From Anaerosacchariphilus hominis (lineage in GTDB: Bacteria > Bacillota > Clostridia > Lachnospirales > Lachnospiraceae), in assembly GCF_014290175.1 (NCBI RefSeq), contig NZ_JACOOR010000003.1:62001-126000 (forward strand): a stretch of DNA of 64,000 nt, read 5' to 3'. Under the pieces are notes generated by a model. The model did no database searches. It was not told the DNA's origin and worked only from the letters and a program-made list of their open reading frames with translations. The position numbers and the translations under genes were made by a program. The stretch's first letter is position 1. Each line of letters opens with the position of its first letter. Positions 53,085-61,567 of this stretch are shown here, piece by piece.

Positions 53085-55250
53085 CTATACCTCCTCCATC
53101 AGATAGTAATAGCCTCCGAAATCCCCTGCCAGCAGGGTCTTTCCCGTCTTGGCCATTTCGCGTTTCACGCCCGTCAGCACATGGCGCATATGGACCGGAA
53201 CTCCCTCGCCTGCCGCGAGAAAGGCCGCTGCCACCGCCACATTTTTGATCTGACTTCCGGAAAACTGAAACTCCCGGGCCAGATATTCGTAATCCAGCTC
53301 CTCCCTGGGCGTGTCCGCCGGAAATACCCTTTCCCAAATTTCTTTTCTTCTGGGCACGTCCGTAAAGGGGAACTCGATAATGAACTTGAATCTTCTCAGG
53401 AACGCATTATCGAAATTCTGCAGAAAGTTTGTGGCCAGAATGATGATGCCCTCGTATTCCTCGATCTTCTGCAACAGATAAGCCGTTCCCGCATTGGCAT
53501 ATTTATCATTGGAATCCTTCTGGTCTGTCCGCTTGCCGAAGAGCACGTCCGCCTCGTCGAAGAAAAGGATACTCTGGCTCTTTCTGGCCTGCTCGAAGAT
53601 ATTTCCCAGCTTTTTCTCTGATTCTCCCACATACTTGGAGAGAATCCCCGACATATCCACCTTGTAGAGCTCCATGGCCAGCTCCCCGGCGATGACCTGG
53701 GCTCCCATGGTCTTGCCTGTGCCCGGCGGTCCGTAGAATATCATGGAAACGCCCCTGCCGTAGGCCAGCTTCTCCTCAAAGCCCCAGCGATGATAGATCT
53801 GGTGATGTAGCTTCACCTGATCGCAGGCATCCTTCAGAAGCTTCTTCTGGGACTCCGGCAGTACCAGATCCTCCCAGCGGTAATGGACCGGGATCCGCAC
53901 CGCGTCCTTCCCCAGCCGATGCTCCAGCTGGGAGCGGCAGGCCTCCAGAAGATACTGCTCCTTGGGAATGCTTCCCTCCATCAGCAGCCGATCCTCATAC
54001 TCCTGAACGCTCTCCCGGATCTGCCCCGGAGCCAGCCGGTATTTGTCCGCTAGATATTCCAGGTTCAGACCCTCCGGCCATAATTCTTTTCCTAGAAAAT
54101 GCTTCCACAGAAGGATCCGCTCCTCGGTGGTGCTCTCCGGAATCGTCACCTTTCTTATGACGCGTCCGCTTCGGATCCGCCGATTCCATTCGGCTGTTCC
54201 GGTGAAAATCAGGACGCCTTTCCAGGTTCTTAAGCCCTCCAGAATCTGCTCTGTCCGTCCCAGGTCCACCTTTTCCTCTCCGGTATCCTCCTCCAGATCG
54301 CAGATACACAGGGCCGCTCCGCCCTGAAGCAGGGCCTCCCTCATAATTCTCCGTAAGGTACGCTTCAGCGCCTCTTCCTCCAGAGGGAGCTTCCGGCTGT
54401 CCACAAAGAGAATCGGAAGTCTTTTTCTTCTGCACAGGGCTCCCGCCTGGAGCTTCCGTCCGGATCCCGGTTCCCCCCGAAGGTAAAAGCTCCGGGCTCC
54501 ATGATCGTACAGGGCTTCCAGTCCCTCCGTCAAACGCTCCTGTATCAGTGGCTTCTGCTGCTCCCCTTCCGGTTCCCTCTGCAGAATGCCTCCCAGTGCC
54601 GCATCCTCCTGCTCATAATTCTCCAGATAACTCACGATTCGGTAGTCCAGCTTCAGAGCCAGCTCCTGGAAACCATCGGGAACCGCCCGTTCCGCTCCCA
54701 AGCTGACTTCCTGCAAATCCCCGAAGATCAGACCTAGATTTTCCCAGTCTCTCAGGCAGCGCTGCAAAAGCCGCAGCCGCTCTGCCTCATCTCCTGTGTA
54801 CATTCTGAGGCACAGGTTCAGGGTGGGCACCCGGATCCCGGTCTGCTCATTCAGATACCCCACAGCCAGGGCCAGCTCGTGATCCAGCTCGCAGGCCAGG
54901 GCCACCACCGCCAGATAAGTCTCAAACTCGGTCAGCTCCAGCACCCGGAACAGATACTCCATGACGATGAGTTCTCCCTCCCGGATGGTCTTTTGTCCCC
55001 GATCCCGGATCTGTCTGAATTCCTCCAGAAGTTCCCCGGCCTCAAAGGCTTCCTCCTCCGGCTTTAGCAGGGAAAGGAGCTCCTCCCGGCTGACGATGAG
55101 GCCGCCGTTTCTCCGAAGAAGACGCCCCTCTTCCCCGGCTGCCTTCGTCCGGGCCTCCCCGTAAGCGGCGGTCAGGTTCCGCACCCAGACCGTCAGCGCC
55201 CTGTAATATTCCTGTTCATTTTGAAACAGCTCTGTCTTCGTGGTATTCAT
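53085..55250 (-). CDS. CIS AAA+ ATPase 1 (Afp15/Pvc15-like)
   Basis: The 721-residue protein has an N-terminal degenerate module (GEPGSGRKLQAGALCRRKR) and a full C-terminal AAA+ module: Walker A YGPPGTGKTMGAQ near 505, SKYVGESEKKLGNIFEQARK, Walker B ILFFDEADVLFGKR, sensor 1 IIILATNFLQNFDNAFLRR with likely arginine finger. The ending SGSQIKNVAVAAAF is a sensor-2-type helix. It is close in sequence to ATPase 2 in this run. This family is a regular part of eCIS loci. Confidence 0.93.
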   Translation of the reverse strand: MNTTKTELFQNEQEYYRALTVWVRNLTAAYGEARTKAAGEEGRLLRRNGGLIVSREELLSLLKPEEEAFEAGELLEEFRQIRDRGQKTIREGELIVMEYLFRVLELTEFETYLAVVALACELDHELALAVGYLNEQTGIRVPTLNLCLRMYTGDEAERLRLLQRCLRDWENLGLIFGDLQEVSLGAERAVPDGFQELALKLDYRIVSYLENYEQEDAALGGILQREPEGEQQKPLIQERLTEGLEALYDHGARSFYLRGEPGSGRKLQAGALCRRKRLPILFVDSRKLPLEEEALKRTLRRIMREALLQGGAALCICDLEEDTGEEKVDLGRTEQILEGLRTWKGVLIFTGTAEWNRRIRSGRVIRKVTIPESTTEERILLWKHFLGKELWPEGLNLEYLADKYRLAPGQIRESVQEYEDRLLMEGSIPKEQYLLEACRSQLEHRLGKDAVRIPVHYRWEDLVLPESQKKLLKDACDQVKLHHQIYHRWGFEEKLAYGRGVSMIFYGPPGTGKTMGAQVIAGELAMELYKVDMSGILSKYVGESEKKLGNIFEQARKSQSILFFDEADVLFGKRTDQKDSNDKYANAGTAYLLQKIEEYEGIIILATNFLQNFDNAFLRRFKFIIEFPFTDVPRRKEIWERVFPADTPREELDYEYLAREFQFSGSQIKNVAVAAAFLAAGEGVPVHMRHVLTGVKREMAKTGKTLLAGDFGGYYYLMEEV

Positions 55251-55255
55251 GGTTC

Positions 55256-56122
55256 CTATTCCTCACTGTCCTCCGATCCTTCCGTCTCCCCGGAGGTCTC
55301 CGCCTTCACCTGTCCCAGGGTCTTCTTCCGCTCCCGGTAATAGCTCTCAATGTCCTTCTTCTGAAAATCATAGGCATAATTCATCCGCCGCAGAAACTGT
55401 CTGGAGGCCGCGTCCTTTCGGATGAGCAGAGCTTCCAGCAGCTCCTCTTTGCTGCTTCCGGCCACCGCTTCCTGTCGAAGCTCTCCGGCCTGCTGACTCC
55501 GCTGTGCCCGTTCGGTCTGTTCCTCCCGGGGCAGCCGTTCCTCCTGCTGCAGCCCCTGGAGTTCCTCTTCGATCTGCTTTTTCCGGGCCCGCAGCTCCTT
55601 CAGCTCCCTGGTCTCTTCTTCCCGCCGGAAGAAGGGCAGAGTCTTCTGTACCGCTTCCATATTCTCCCTTCCCAGATAGGAGGCAATGGAGCGCCTGGTC
55701 CAGGGCTTGTTCTCCCGCTTCTCGATCAGAACGGAAGCCCCCTGCCAGTACCGGGATACATAGGCCCGGTTCTCATTGTCGCCCTTTAAGAGACTCTTCT
55801 GCTGATATTCCTTCAGTTCCTTCTGATAACGGCTGGCCACCGTATCGTAACGGGAGGTCTTCAGGTGGGCAAACAGGAATACCCGCTCCCGATTGGGATT
55901 GTAGCCCAGCTGGAGCCGTCCGAACAGGTTCTCCTGCTTCAAAAGCCGGTCACAGCCGAACATCCGCCCTGTCATCTGGCTTTCATAATATCCTTCGATC
56001 CGTTTATGATCTCCGAAATACTCGGTCTGTACATGGGACGCCGCTGTCAGGCGCTCCATAGTCTCCCGGAAATGGGCGGCCTTTTTTTCCGCCATCTTTT
56101 TTTCTTCCCGCTCCAGTCTCAT
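55256..56122 (-). CDS. Unknown charged protein, first gene of CIS run
   Basis: A 288-residue protein, start ATG 56122 with GGAGGTGGAG in front. I do not recognise it. The first 150 residues look globular (YYESQMTGRMFGCDRLLKQE, FLFAHLKTSRYDTVASRYQK); a coiled coil with many Glu and Arg follows (KELRARKKQIEEELQGLQQE) and the C-terminus is helical and acidic. It ends 5 bases before ATPase 1. It might be an assembly factor or regulator of the ATPase. No promoter before it is fully convincing; a weak TTCCTG/TATGGT pair with an 18-base spacer overlaps the terminator. Confidence 0.6.
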   Translation of the reverse strand: MRLEREEKKMAEKKAAHFRETMERLTAASHVQTEYFGDHKRIEGYYESQMTGRMFGCDRLLKQENLFGRLQLGYNPNRERVFLFAHLKTSRYDTVASRYQKELKEYQQKSLLKGDNENRAYVSRYWQGASVLIEKRENKPWTRRSIASYLGRENMEAVQKTLPFFRREEETRELKELRARKKQIEEELQGLQQEERLPREEQTERAQRSQQAGELRQEAVAGSSKEELLEALLIRKDAASRQFLRRMNYAYDFQKKDIESYYRERKKTLGQVKAETSGETEGSEDSEE

Positions 56123-56174
56123 ATCTCCACCTCCATCTCGGAAAGACAGTCTCTTCTACCATAAATTTTCCCAC

Positions 56175-56222
56175 AAAAAAGCAGGAAGCGCACTGCCCAA
56201 AAGGGTAGTCCTTCCTGCTTTC
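56175..56222 (-). terminator. Terminator between regulator and CIS genes
   Basis: On the minus strand AAAGCAGGAAG pairs with CTTCCTGCTTT and an inner ACCC/GGGC stem closes TTTT; a T-run follows. It lies 24 bases after the regulator stop, so the CIS run has its own promoter or depends on read-through. Confidence 0.85.
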
Positions 56223-56245
56223 TGTATTTTTATTCAAGAACACCT

Positions 56246-57724
56246 TTACAGAAGATGGTACTCGGCAATCAGATTCAGGGCCTGACTGCGGTTCTTTGCT
56301 CCCAGCTTCTGGTAAATATTCTTCAGATGATACTTAACGGTATTCTCCGAGACGCAGAGAGCCCGCGCGATCTCCGCGTTCTTCTCTCCCCGGGCCAGAA
56401 GCTTCACCACATCCTTCTCATACTGGGTGAAGCTCTCCACCTGCAAAGGCTTCTTCCGCTTCAGATATCCCGGATAAATCAGCATCTGTGCCCGGGCAGC
56501 CGACAGAAGCTCCTTAATATAGAGGTCTTCCTTCCGCTCCTTCTCCCCGTAAAGGAGATTCAGAAGCTCATGAACCGCCTCGCCCTCGTCGGCAAAGACC
56601 CGGATAAACCAGTAGCGCCGTCCCATCTCCACCGCTTCCGAAAGAAGCTCCCGCCAGGACTCCCGCTGCTCCCGATAGGACTGTATGGCCTCCAGAATCC
56701 GTACCTGTATTCCCAAATAAGTCATCCCACTGCTATCCGCGAAATCCTTCAGGGTCAGCAGAATCATCTCCGCCTGCACATACTGTTCCTGCCACAGATA
56801 CACTCTGGCCTTCATCAGATACTGATAATACTCCACGCTCAGGAAACGTCCCCTCTCGTCCGGCGCTTCCTTCTTCATCCAGCCCAGGATCCGCTCTTCA
56901 TCATTTTTCAGCAGATGATACTGCATCCGGTGGGCCAGAAGATTCCCGTTCCAGTAGCAATCAGTCGCTTCCGGTTCCTCCAGCCTGTGCAGCAAAAAGG
57001 CTTCCGCCCCGTCTGCCTGATTCCGGATCACCATCAGATCCGCTACTTTCAGATTACACAGCTTCTGCATGCGGACATTCTTTTCCTGTACCGCCATCCG
57101 AAAGGCTCTGGACAGCCGGGTCAGGGCCTCATCCAGTTCATTTCGCTCATAGCATACCTCCGCCAGCAGAAACTCTGCCATGGAGGCGTAGTCCTCTCCG
57201 GCCAGTCTCTCGATCTGCTCCAGATAGGGATTCTTCTTTTTCCGCCCCTGCCATACGAAGAAGGCGCTGTAGTCCTTGTCCCCATGAAGCAGGGAAATAT
57301 TTCCGGGAATCTGCAGCATGCTCCAGATCTTTCCGGTGGACACGCCGCTCTCCTCCGTATGCTTCCAGATCTCCGAAAGGAGCTCCGGTGTCATACTGCC
57401 CGTTCCGAGCATTTTCAGAATCAGAAGCATCTCGCCCGTCTCCTTCGCTTCCCTACGTTCCAGAAGTTTCACATACTCCTCGTAGCCCTCCCGGTTCCCG
57501 GCGATGCACTCCAGCATGGCTCCGGCCATAATAAGCCGTGGGTATTCCTTCCGCCAGGTCATGGGCAGATTCAGGCAGTATTCCTCCAGGGATAAAAAGG
57601 TCTCGTAGCTGATAGGTCTGGCCAGAATCCGATCCAGAAACTCCGCCACACGGTCATTGAGCTTCAGAAGCTCCGCAAACCGCAGGGCCGCTCCGTACTC
57701 TTCCTTCCCCTCATAATATACCAT
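56246..57724 (-). CDS. MalT/LuxR-type regulator, C-terminal part (TPR + HTH)
   Basis: A 492-residue protein with helical TPR-like repeats over about 1-415 and a LuxR helix-turn-helix at the end (KDVVKLLARGEKNAEIARAL, SENTVKYHLKNIYQKLGAKN). A MalT-like regulator should continue without a break from the gene at 57729-58607: the junction here lies exactly where the winged-helix part of MalT passes into the TPR part. The two frames differ by one base and are separated by a perfect inverted repeat. The ATG at 57724 has no good ribosome binding site. It may be made by re-initiation or frameshifting. It probably controls the CIS genes downstream. Confidence 0.82.
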   Translation of the reverse strand: MVYYEGKEEYGAALRFAELLKLNDRVAEFLDRILARPISYETFLSLEEYCLNLPMTWRKEYPRLIMAGAMLECIAGNREGYEEYVKLLERREAKETGEMLLILKMLGTGSMTPELLSEIWKHTEESGVSTGKIWSMLQIPGNISLLHGDKDYSAFFVWQGRKKKNPYLEQIERLAGEDYASMAEFLLAEVCYERNELDEALTRLSRAFRMAVQEKNVRMQKLCNLKVADLMVIRNQADGAEAFLLHRLEEPEATDCYWNGNLLAHRMQYHLLKNDEERILGWMKKEAPDERGRFLSVEYYQYLMKARVYLWQEQYVQAEMILLTLKDFADSSGMTYLGIQVRILEAIQSYREQRESWRELLSEAVEMGRRYWFIRVFADEGEAVHELLNLLYGEKERKEDLYIKELLSAARAQMLIYPGYLKRKKPLQVESFTQYEKDVVKLLARGEKNAEIARALCVSENTVKYHLKNIYQKLGAKNRSQALNLIAEYHLL

Positions 57725-57762
57725 GGCTTCAGAACAGCTGATGCAGCTGTTCTGAAGCCATG
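57722..57762. repeat. Perfect 19-bp inverted repeat at the regulator junction
   Basis: Arms at 57722-57740 and 57744-57762, spacer of 3 bases. The repeat spans the last codons and stop of the first regulator half and the start codon of the second, so in RNA a hairpin would hide that start. A perfect repeat at a frameshift fits a quasipalindrome mutation by strand switching. Confidence 0.93.
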
Positions 57763-58607
57763 TACTTTCCCACCATACGCGCCAGGAACTGCCGGAACAG
57801 TCCGGTGAATCTCCAGCGGCCGCCTCCGCATTCCTCCAGGATACTTCCCTTATTCCGGAACCGTTTCACCAGAGTCCGGGCTTCCTCCGCAGGAATATCC
57901 AGGATGGTCCCAACCAGCTCCTCGGTCAATTCTTCAAAGCAGGCCAGACTCAACAGCGCATTCTGCTCCTCGGTCTTCAGGCTGCGGAAAAAACGAATAT
58001 CGATCCAGAAAAATACATCCTCCAGACACTGCTCCTTCTCCTGCCGTCCATAGCCGTGGATACTGTTCCGCAGGGGATCCTCCAGCATATAAACGCACAG
58101 AGGCATATTATCAAAATCTTTCTCTATATGAAGATAATCTTCTTCGTAAAGACGAAATCCTTTCTTTTCCAGATAGGCCCTCACATCCCGGTTCTCCGGC
58201 CTTAGATCCCCGCTTCCGTAGATCCGCAGGCGTCCCGCCACCCGAAAAGGCATCAGCTCCTCCGGCAATGGCACCGAAGCGGTCAGGATCCATCGTTCTC
58301 CCTTCCGCCTCTCGCTAATGCGCTCCCAGAGTTTTCCGATATCCGGACGCCCCATCAGCTTCTCCAGACAGGGTACGAGCAGCAGTTCCCCTTCGCTCTC
58401 GGGGAGACGATCCAGATCCGTAACCACACGACTTGGATACTCCGGATGATGGGCCGCGAAATCCCCCACTATCCGTTCCTTTTCCCAGCCGATAGGGGCA
58501 TAGAGATACAGAATTCCATAATGCTTCAAATCTGCGCACATTCTGGCTTCCAGTTCCGGATGCTCGATATGTAGTTCGTCCATTTCTTCTGTCTGCTTTT
58601 TTCTCAT
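57729..58607 (-). CDS. MalT/LuxR-type regulator, N-terminal part
   Basis: A 292-residue protein. LYLYAPIGWEKERIVGDFAA (about 32-51) takes the place of the STAND-type P-loop of MalT but has no GK(S/T), so nucleotide binding is doubtful. The C-terminal part FFWIDIRFFRSLKTEEQNAL then CFEELTEELVGTILDIPAEE and WRFTGLFRQFLARMVGKYM is the winged-helix region that in MalT passes into the TPR repeats. The gene stops 4 bases before the next ATG, in a different frame. It may work with the next protein as a split regulator, or both may be remains of one gene. Upstream is the divergent lrgA. Confidence 0.72.
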   Translation of the reverse strand: MRKKQTEEMDELHIEHPELEARMCADLKHYGILYLYAPIGWEKERIVGDFAAHHPEYPSRVVTDLDRLPESEGELLLVPCLEKLMGRPDIGKLWERISERRKGERWILTASVPLPEELMPFRVAGRLRIYGSGDLRPENRDVRAYLEKKGFRLYEEDYLHIEKDFDNMPLCVYMLEDPLRNSIHGYGRQEKEQCLEDVFFWIDIRFFRSLKTEEQNALLSLACFEELTEELVGTILDIPAEEARTLVKRFRNKGSILEECGGGRWRFTGLFRQFLARMVGKYMASEQLHQLF

Positions 58608-58776
58608 ATCTCTATTTTACACATTTTCTACTTTACAGTACAGATACTTTGCAAATTTCGCTCGCTTTTCACATAATTTAACTTGCATATATGATACTCA
58701 ATGTCTCATTTCATTTATTAACTACAATATACCAGACCGGGCGGCGAATTTCAATCGAATTTTTTTGTCTCTGTTC

Positions 58777-58805
58777 TTGTGTTCCCCACCTTTTTGTTGT
58801 ATGAT
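58777..58805 (+). promoter_or_regulatory. Putative lrgAB promoter
   Basis: TTGTGT at 58777-58782, a 17-base spacer and TATGAT at 58800-58805, about 53 bases before the lrgA ATG. The rest of the 250-base gap (58608-58858) is AT-rich and should also hold the promoter of the minus-strand regulator; none stands out. Confidence 0.5.
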
Positions 58806-58858
58806 GGGACAGGTTGTTTTGAACCGGCTCAAAACTGTATCAAATGAGGAGATGTTTT

Positions 58859-59230
58859 ATGAAAATCATCAAACAAGTGGGAATTATTTTCTCCATCTGC
58901 TGTATCAGCGTTCTGATCGAGCAGTATCTGCCCTTTGCCTTTCCGGCCAGCGTCATCGGTATGATTCTGCTGTTTCTGCTTCTGCTGACCGGCCTTCTGA
59001 AAATCGACCATATCCGGGAGAAATCCGACTTTCTTCTGGCCAATATGGCTTTCTTTTTTATCCCGGCAGGGGTAAACGTGATCAATTATCTGGATATTTT
59101 GAAGGTGAACTGGCTTCCTCTGCTGCTGATTTGCGTATTTACCACCGTAATTACCTTTGCGGCCACAGCCTACAGTGTGCGTTTTACCATGTATCTGCTG
59201 TCCCGCGGGAAAGGAGGACACCATGAGTGA
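58859..59230 (+). CDS. lrgA: CidA/LrgA family membrane protein
   Basis: The start is the ATG at 58859 (MKIIKQVGIIFSI), with GAGGAG 7 bases upstream. The 123-residue protein has four membrane helices (IIFSICCISVLIEQYLPFAF, ASVIGMILLFLLLLTGLL, FLLANMAFFFIPAGVNVI, LPLLLICVFTTVITFAATAY), the usual size and shape of CidA/LrgA. The family was first described as holin-like and is now also linked to pyruvate or metabolite transport. The stop overlaps the lrgB start. Confidence 0.92.
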   Translation: MKIIKQVGIIFSICCISVLIEQYLPFAFPASVIGMILLFLLLLTGLLKIDHIREKSDFLLANMAFFFIPAGVNVINYLDILKVNWLPLLLICVFTTVITFAATAYSVRFTMYLLSRGKGGHHE

Positions 59231-59900
59231 ATTATGGACTTCTCCCTATTTTGGAATCGCCCTCAGCATCCTGGCTTTCTGGACCGGAGAAAAGCTTCAG
59301 AAGAAGCTGAAGTCCCCTCTGTGTAATCCGCTGCTTTTCGCCATTCTTGTGATCGTGGTGATTCTGCTGGTTTTCCGAATCCCCTACGACAGCTACAATG
59401 AGGGCGGTGCCGTCATCAATATGTTCCTGGCTCCGGCCACGGCCTGCCTGGCGGTCTCCATCTATACCAAGATTCAGATTCTGAAGGAAAATGCCCTTCC
59501 CATTGTGGTGGGCTGCACGGTGGGATCCCTCACCTCCATGGGCAGTGTCTATCTGCTCTGTAAGCTTTTCGGGCTGGACGGAGCTATGACTGCTTCCCTG
59601 CTCCCCAAGTCCATCACTACTCCCATCGCCGTGGAGGTATGTCAGACCCACGGCGGCATCGTTCCGGTGACTGTCATCGCTGTAATCTTCACCGGTATCC
59701 TGGGAAGTATCCTGGCTCCTTTCCTGCTCCGTCTGTTCCGGGTGAAAAACCCCATCACCGCAGGCCTAGCCATCGGAGCCTGCAGCCATGCAGTAGGTAC
59801 CTCCAAAGCCCTGGAGCTGGGCGAAACCGAGGGCGCCATGAGCGGCCTAGCCATCGGAGTCTGCGGCATCATCACTGTTATCGTGTCCATGCTGATGTAA
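59223..59900 (+). CDS. lrgB: CidB/LrgB family membrane protein
   Basis: Start ATG 59223, overlapping lrgA by 8 bases. The 225-residue protein has several membrane helices and the family motifs FLAPATACLAVSIYTKIQIL, SLLPKSITTPIAVEVCQTHG and IGACSHAVGTSKALELGETE. It works with LrgA as one membrane system. It is the only complete membrane-transport pair next to the CIS run and is divergent from the CIS regulator. Confidence 0.95.
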   Translation: MSELWTSPYFGIALSILAFWTGEKLQKKLKSPLCNPLLFAILVIVVILLVFRIPYDSYNEGGAVINMFLAPATACLAVSIYTKIQILKENALPIVVGCTVGSLTSMGSVYLLCKLFGLDGAMTASLLPKSITTPIAVEVCQTHGGIVPVTVIAVIFTGILGSILAPFLLRLFRVKNPITAGLAIGACSHAVGTSKALELGETEGAMSGLAIGVCGIITVIVSMLM

Positions 59901-59961
59901 GCTCCCCCAGCCAGCCCGGACAGCGCGCCCCGGCTCCGCTTTGCCTAAATCGCTCAAAACA

Positions 59962-60031
59962 AAAAAACTCTGCCTCCCGGCCGCTCCTGCCTTTCTGTAA
60001 GGCATAGCGGTCTGTGAGACAGAGTTTTTTA
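59962..60031. terminator. Bidirectional terminator lrgB / dam
   Basis: AAAAACTCTG (59963-59972) pairs with CAGAGTTTTT, with inner stems CTC/GAG, GCCGCT/AGCGGT and GCCT/AGGC. T-runs follow in both directions between the converging lrgB and methylase genes. Confidence 0.85.
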
Positions 60032-60072
60032 TTTTATAATGAATCCTTATCCTGTAAATCAGTTTTTCTTTC

Positions 60073-60918
60073 TTAGGAATGCTGGATCTGTTCCCCGTAG
60101 TTTCGGATAATAACCTCTTTTCCCTTCCGCTTCTTGGGATCGGAATTGATGGCCCGGCGCACGTCGATCTCCTCGATAAGAAAACCCTCGTACAGCTCCC
60201 GGATGAGCTCCGTATTGTGATTGGTCAGCATACAGTAGACACCCTGATCCGTCAGTCTCCGGAAAAGTTCTGCAAGTCTCCGGTGTTCCTCCTCGGTAAA
60301 GCCCTCCTTGGTGTAAGAATCAAAGGACGTGGGATTCAAAGGAGCATAGGGGCTGTCAAAGTACACAAAATCTCCTTTTTTCACATCCTCCAGAGCCTTT
60401 TCAAAGTCCCGGCAGGTAATGGTCACCGACTTCAGATAAGCCGAAATAGCTTTGATATTCTCCATATCCATGGAGCGGACCGAAAGCTTCTGATTCCAGG
60501 GCACATTGAATTCGCCCCGGGTATTCACCCGGTAGAGACCGTTGAAGCAGTGCTTGTTCAGATAGATAAACAGAGCTGCCATCTCCGTGTCATACTCCGC
60601 CAGACGGTGCTTTTCATTATAACGCTCCCGCATTTCATAGTAAAACTCTTTGGTGCAGGTCACCGTGTCCATGGAAGAAAGCAGCACCAGCAACGCGTCC
60701 AGGTGATCCCGGATCTCCCGGTAGGTGTGTACCAGCTCCTGATTGATATCATTTAATACTGCCTTTTCCGGCGCAAGGGAGAGCACCAGGGCTCCTCCGC
60801 CCACAAAGGGCTCATAGTAGCCGCCATAGGTCTCCGGCATGCGGATCCCCAGCTGCTCCAGCATCTGCCGCTTGCCGCCTGCCCATTTTACAAAAGGCAC
60901 CATCGTTGTCATATTCAT
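60073..60918 (-). CDS. dam: Dam-type DNA adenine-N6 methyltransferase
   Basis: Start ATG 60918 (MNMTTMVPFVKWAGGK) with GGGGA 7 bases before; longer in-frame starts add an unrelated 30 residues. The 281-residue protein is of the D12 class: FVKWAGGKRQML (9-20) binds AdoMet, EPFVGGGALVLSL is motif I, and the catalytic motif at 188-191 is DSPY where the most common form is DPPY. The following APLNPTSFDSYTKEGF is as in other Firmicutes members. The expected site is GATC. I see no partner endonuclease, so it is a solitary enzyme here. Confidence 0.92.
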   Translation of the reverse strand: MNMTTMVPFVKWAGGKRQMLEQLGIRMPETYGGYYEPFVGGGALVLSLAPEKAVLNDINQELVHTYREIRDHLDALLVLLSSMDTVTCTKEFYYEMRERYNEKHRLAEYDTEMAALFIYLNKHCFNGLYRVNTRGEFNVPWNQKLSVRSMDMENIKAISAYLKSVTITCRDFEKALEDVKKGDFVYFDSPYAPLNPTSFDSYTKEGFTEEEHRRLAELFRRLTDQGVYCMLTNHNTELIRELYEGFLIEEIDVRRAINSDPKKRKGKEVIIRNYGEQIQHS

Positions 60919-61023
60919 CACATTTCCCCGTTCTTTCTTTCTCTCTTCCCTCTGACACTTCCTTCGTACAGACGGAAATACAGCGGGCGTGTGCCGCCCG
61001 CTGCACAAATCACTTTTTCTATT

Positions 61024-61480
61024 TTACCCCAAACGGACCGTCTGGTCAATGCCTACCGAACAAATCATCGCTCCGGCTTCGGTCTTCATGCCATAAAATT
61101 TCTCCGTATCCTCCGGTCCGGCCCAACGGGAACGAAGAATGGTGCCTCCGCGGGCTCCCGCCGCCCGGGCCGTATTCATAATTTCATCCGTATGTCCATG
61201 ATTGGCCACAATCAGAATCAAGCTATTCTTTCCCTGCTCTGCTCATCTGGACGCCCATGCCTTCTCCCATGGGAATCATGGACATATCCACGCCCATATT
61301 GAAGAATCCCATGCCCAGAATCAGAAGCACCGCCCCAAACAGAAACAGCACCAGAGTTCCGGTACTCAACGGCGCTGCCGTAATACTCAGAAGCAATACA
61401 ATCACCGTAATCGGCAGTACTGCTGTGACGGATTCGTACACCTTCTCTTTTAATGCTCTTCCTACTCCTTTACGCCGCAT
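61024..61480 (-). pseudogene. Fused relic of DUF1538 and P-II genes
   Basis: The first 85 codons (61223-61480) are the start of a DUF1538 membrane protein (ESVTAVLPITVIVLLLSITA), which then stops. Three bases on, the C-terminal part of a P-II regulator begins out of frame (LIVANHGHTDEIMNTARAAG, ARGGTILRSRWAGPEDTEKF) and breaks off after about 65 codons at GIDQTVRLG. A complete set has two DUF1538 genes and a P-II gene. A deletion has joined the ends. It now forms a leader before dam. Confidence 0.75.
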
Positions 61481-61515
61481 CCGACTCTTCCTTTTCTGAA
61501 ATATTGTTTTATTTT

Positions 61516-61544
61516 ATCATAGATATTCCAAAAAAGGGTGTAAA
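61516..61544 (-). promoter_or_regulatory. Promoter before the DUF1538/P-II relic
   Basis: Minus strand -35 TTTACA (complement of 61539-61544), 17-base spacer, -10 TATGAT (complement of 61516-61521). It stays intact and may now transcribe dam through the relic. Confidence 0.55.
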
Positions 61545-61567
61545 AACTTTATAATTTTCTTAATTAA

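Noticed and set aside
11116..56122. Prophage or R-type bacteriocin (diffocin-like)
   Set aside because: No capsid, terminase, integrase, or receptor-binding fibre genes; DUF4255, DUF4280, LysM adaptor and AAA+ genes mark the eCIS lineage.
11116..56122. Type VI secretion system
   Set aside because: No TssJLM membrane complex, TssBC two-part sheath or ClpV; one sheath gene and an eCIS-type baseplate are present.
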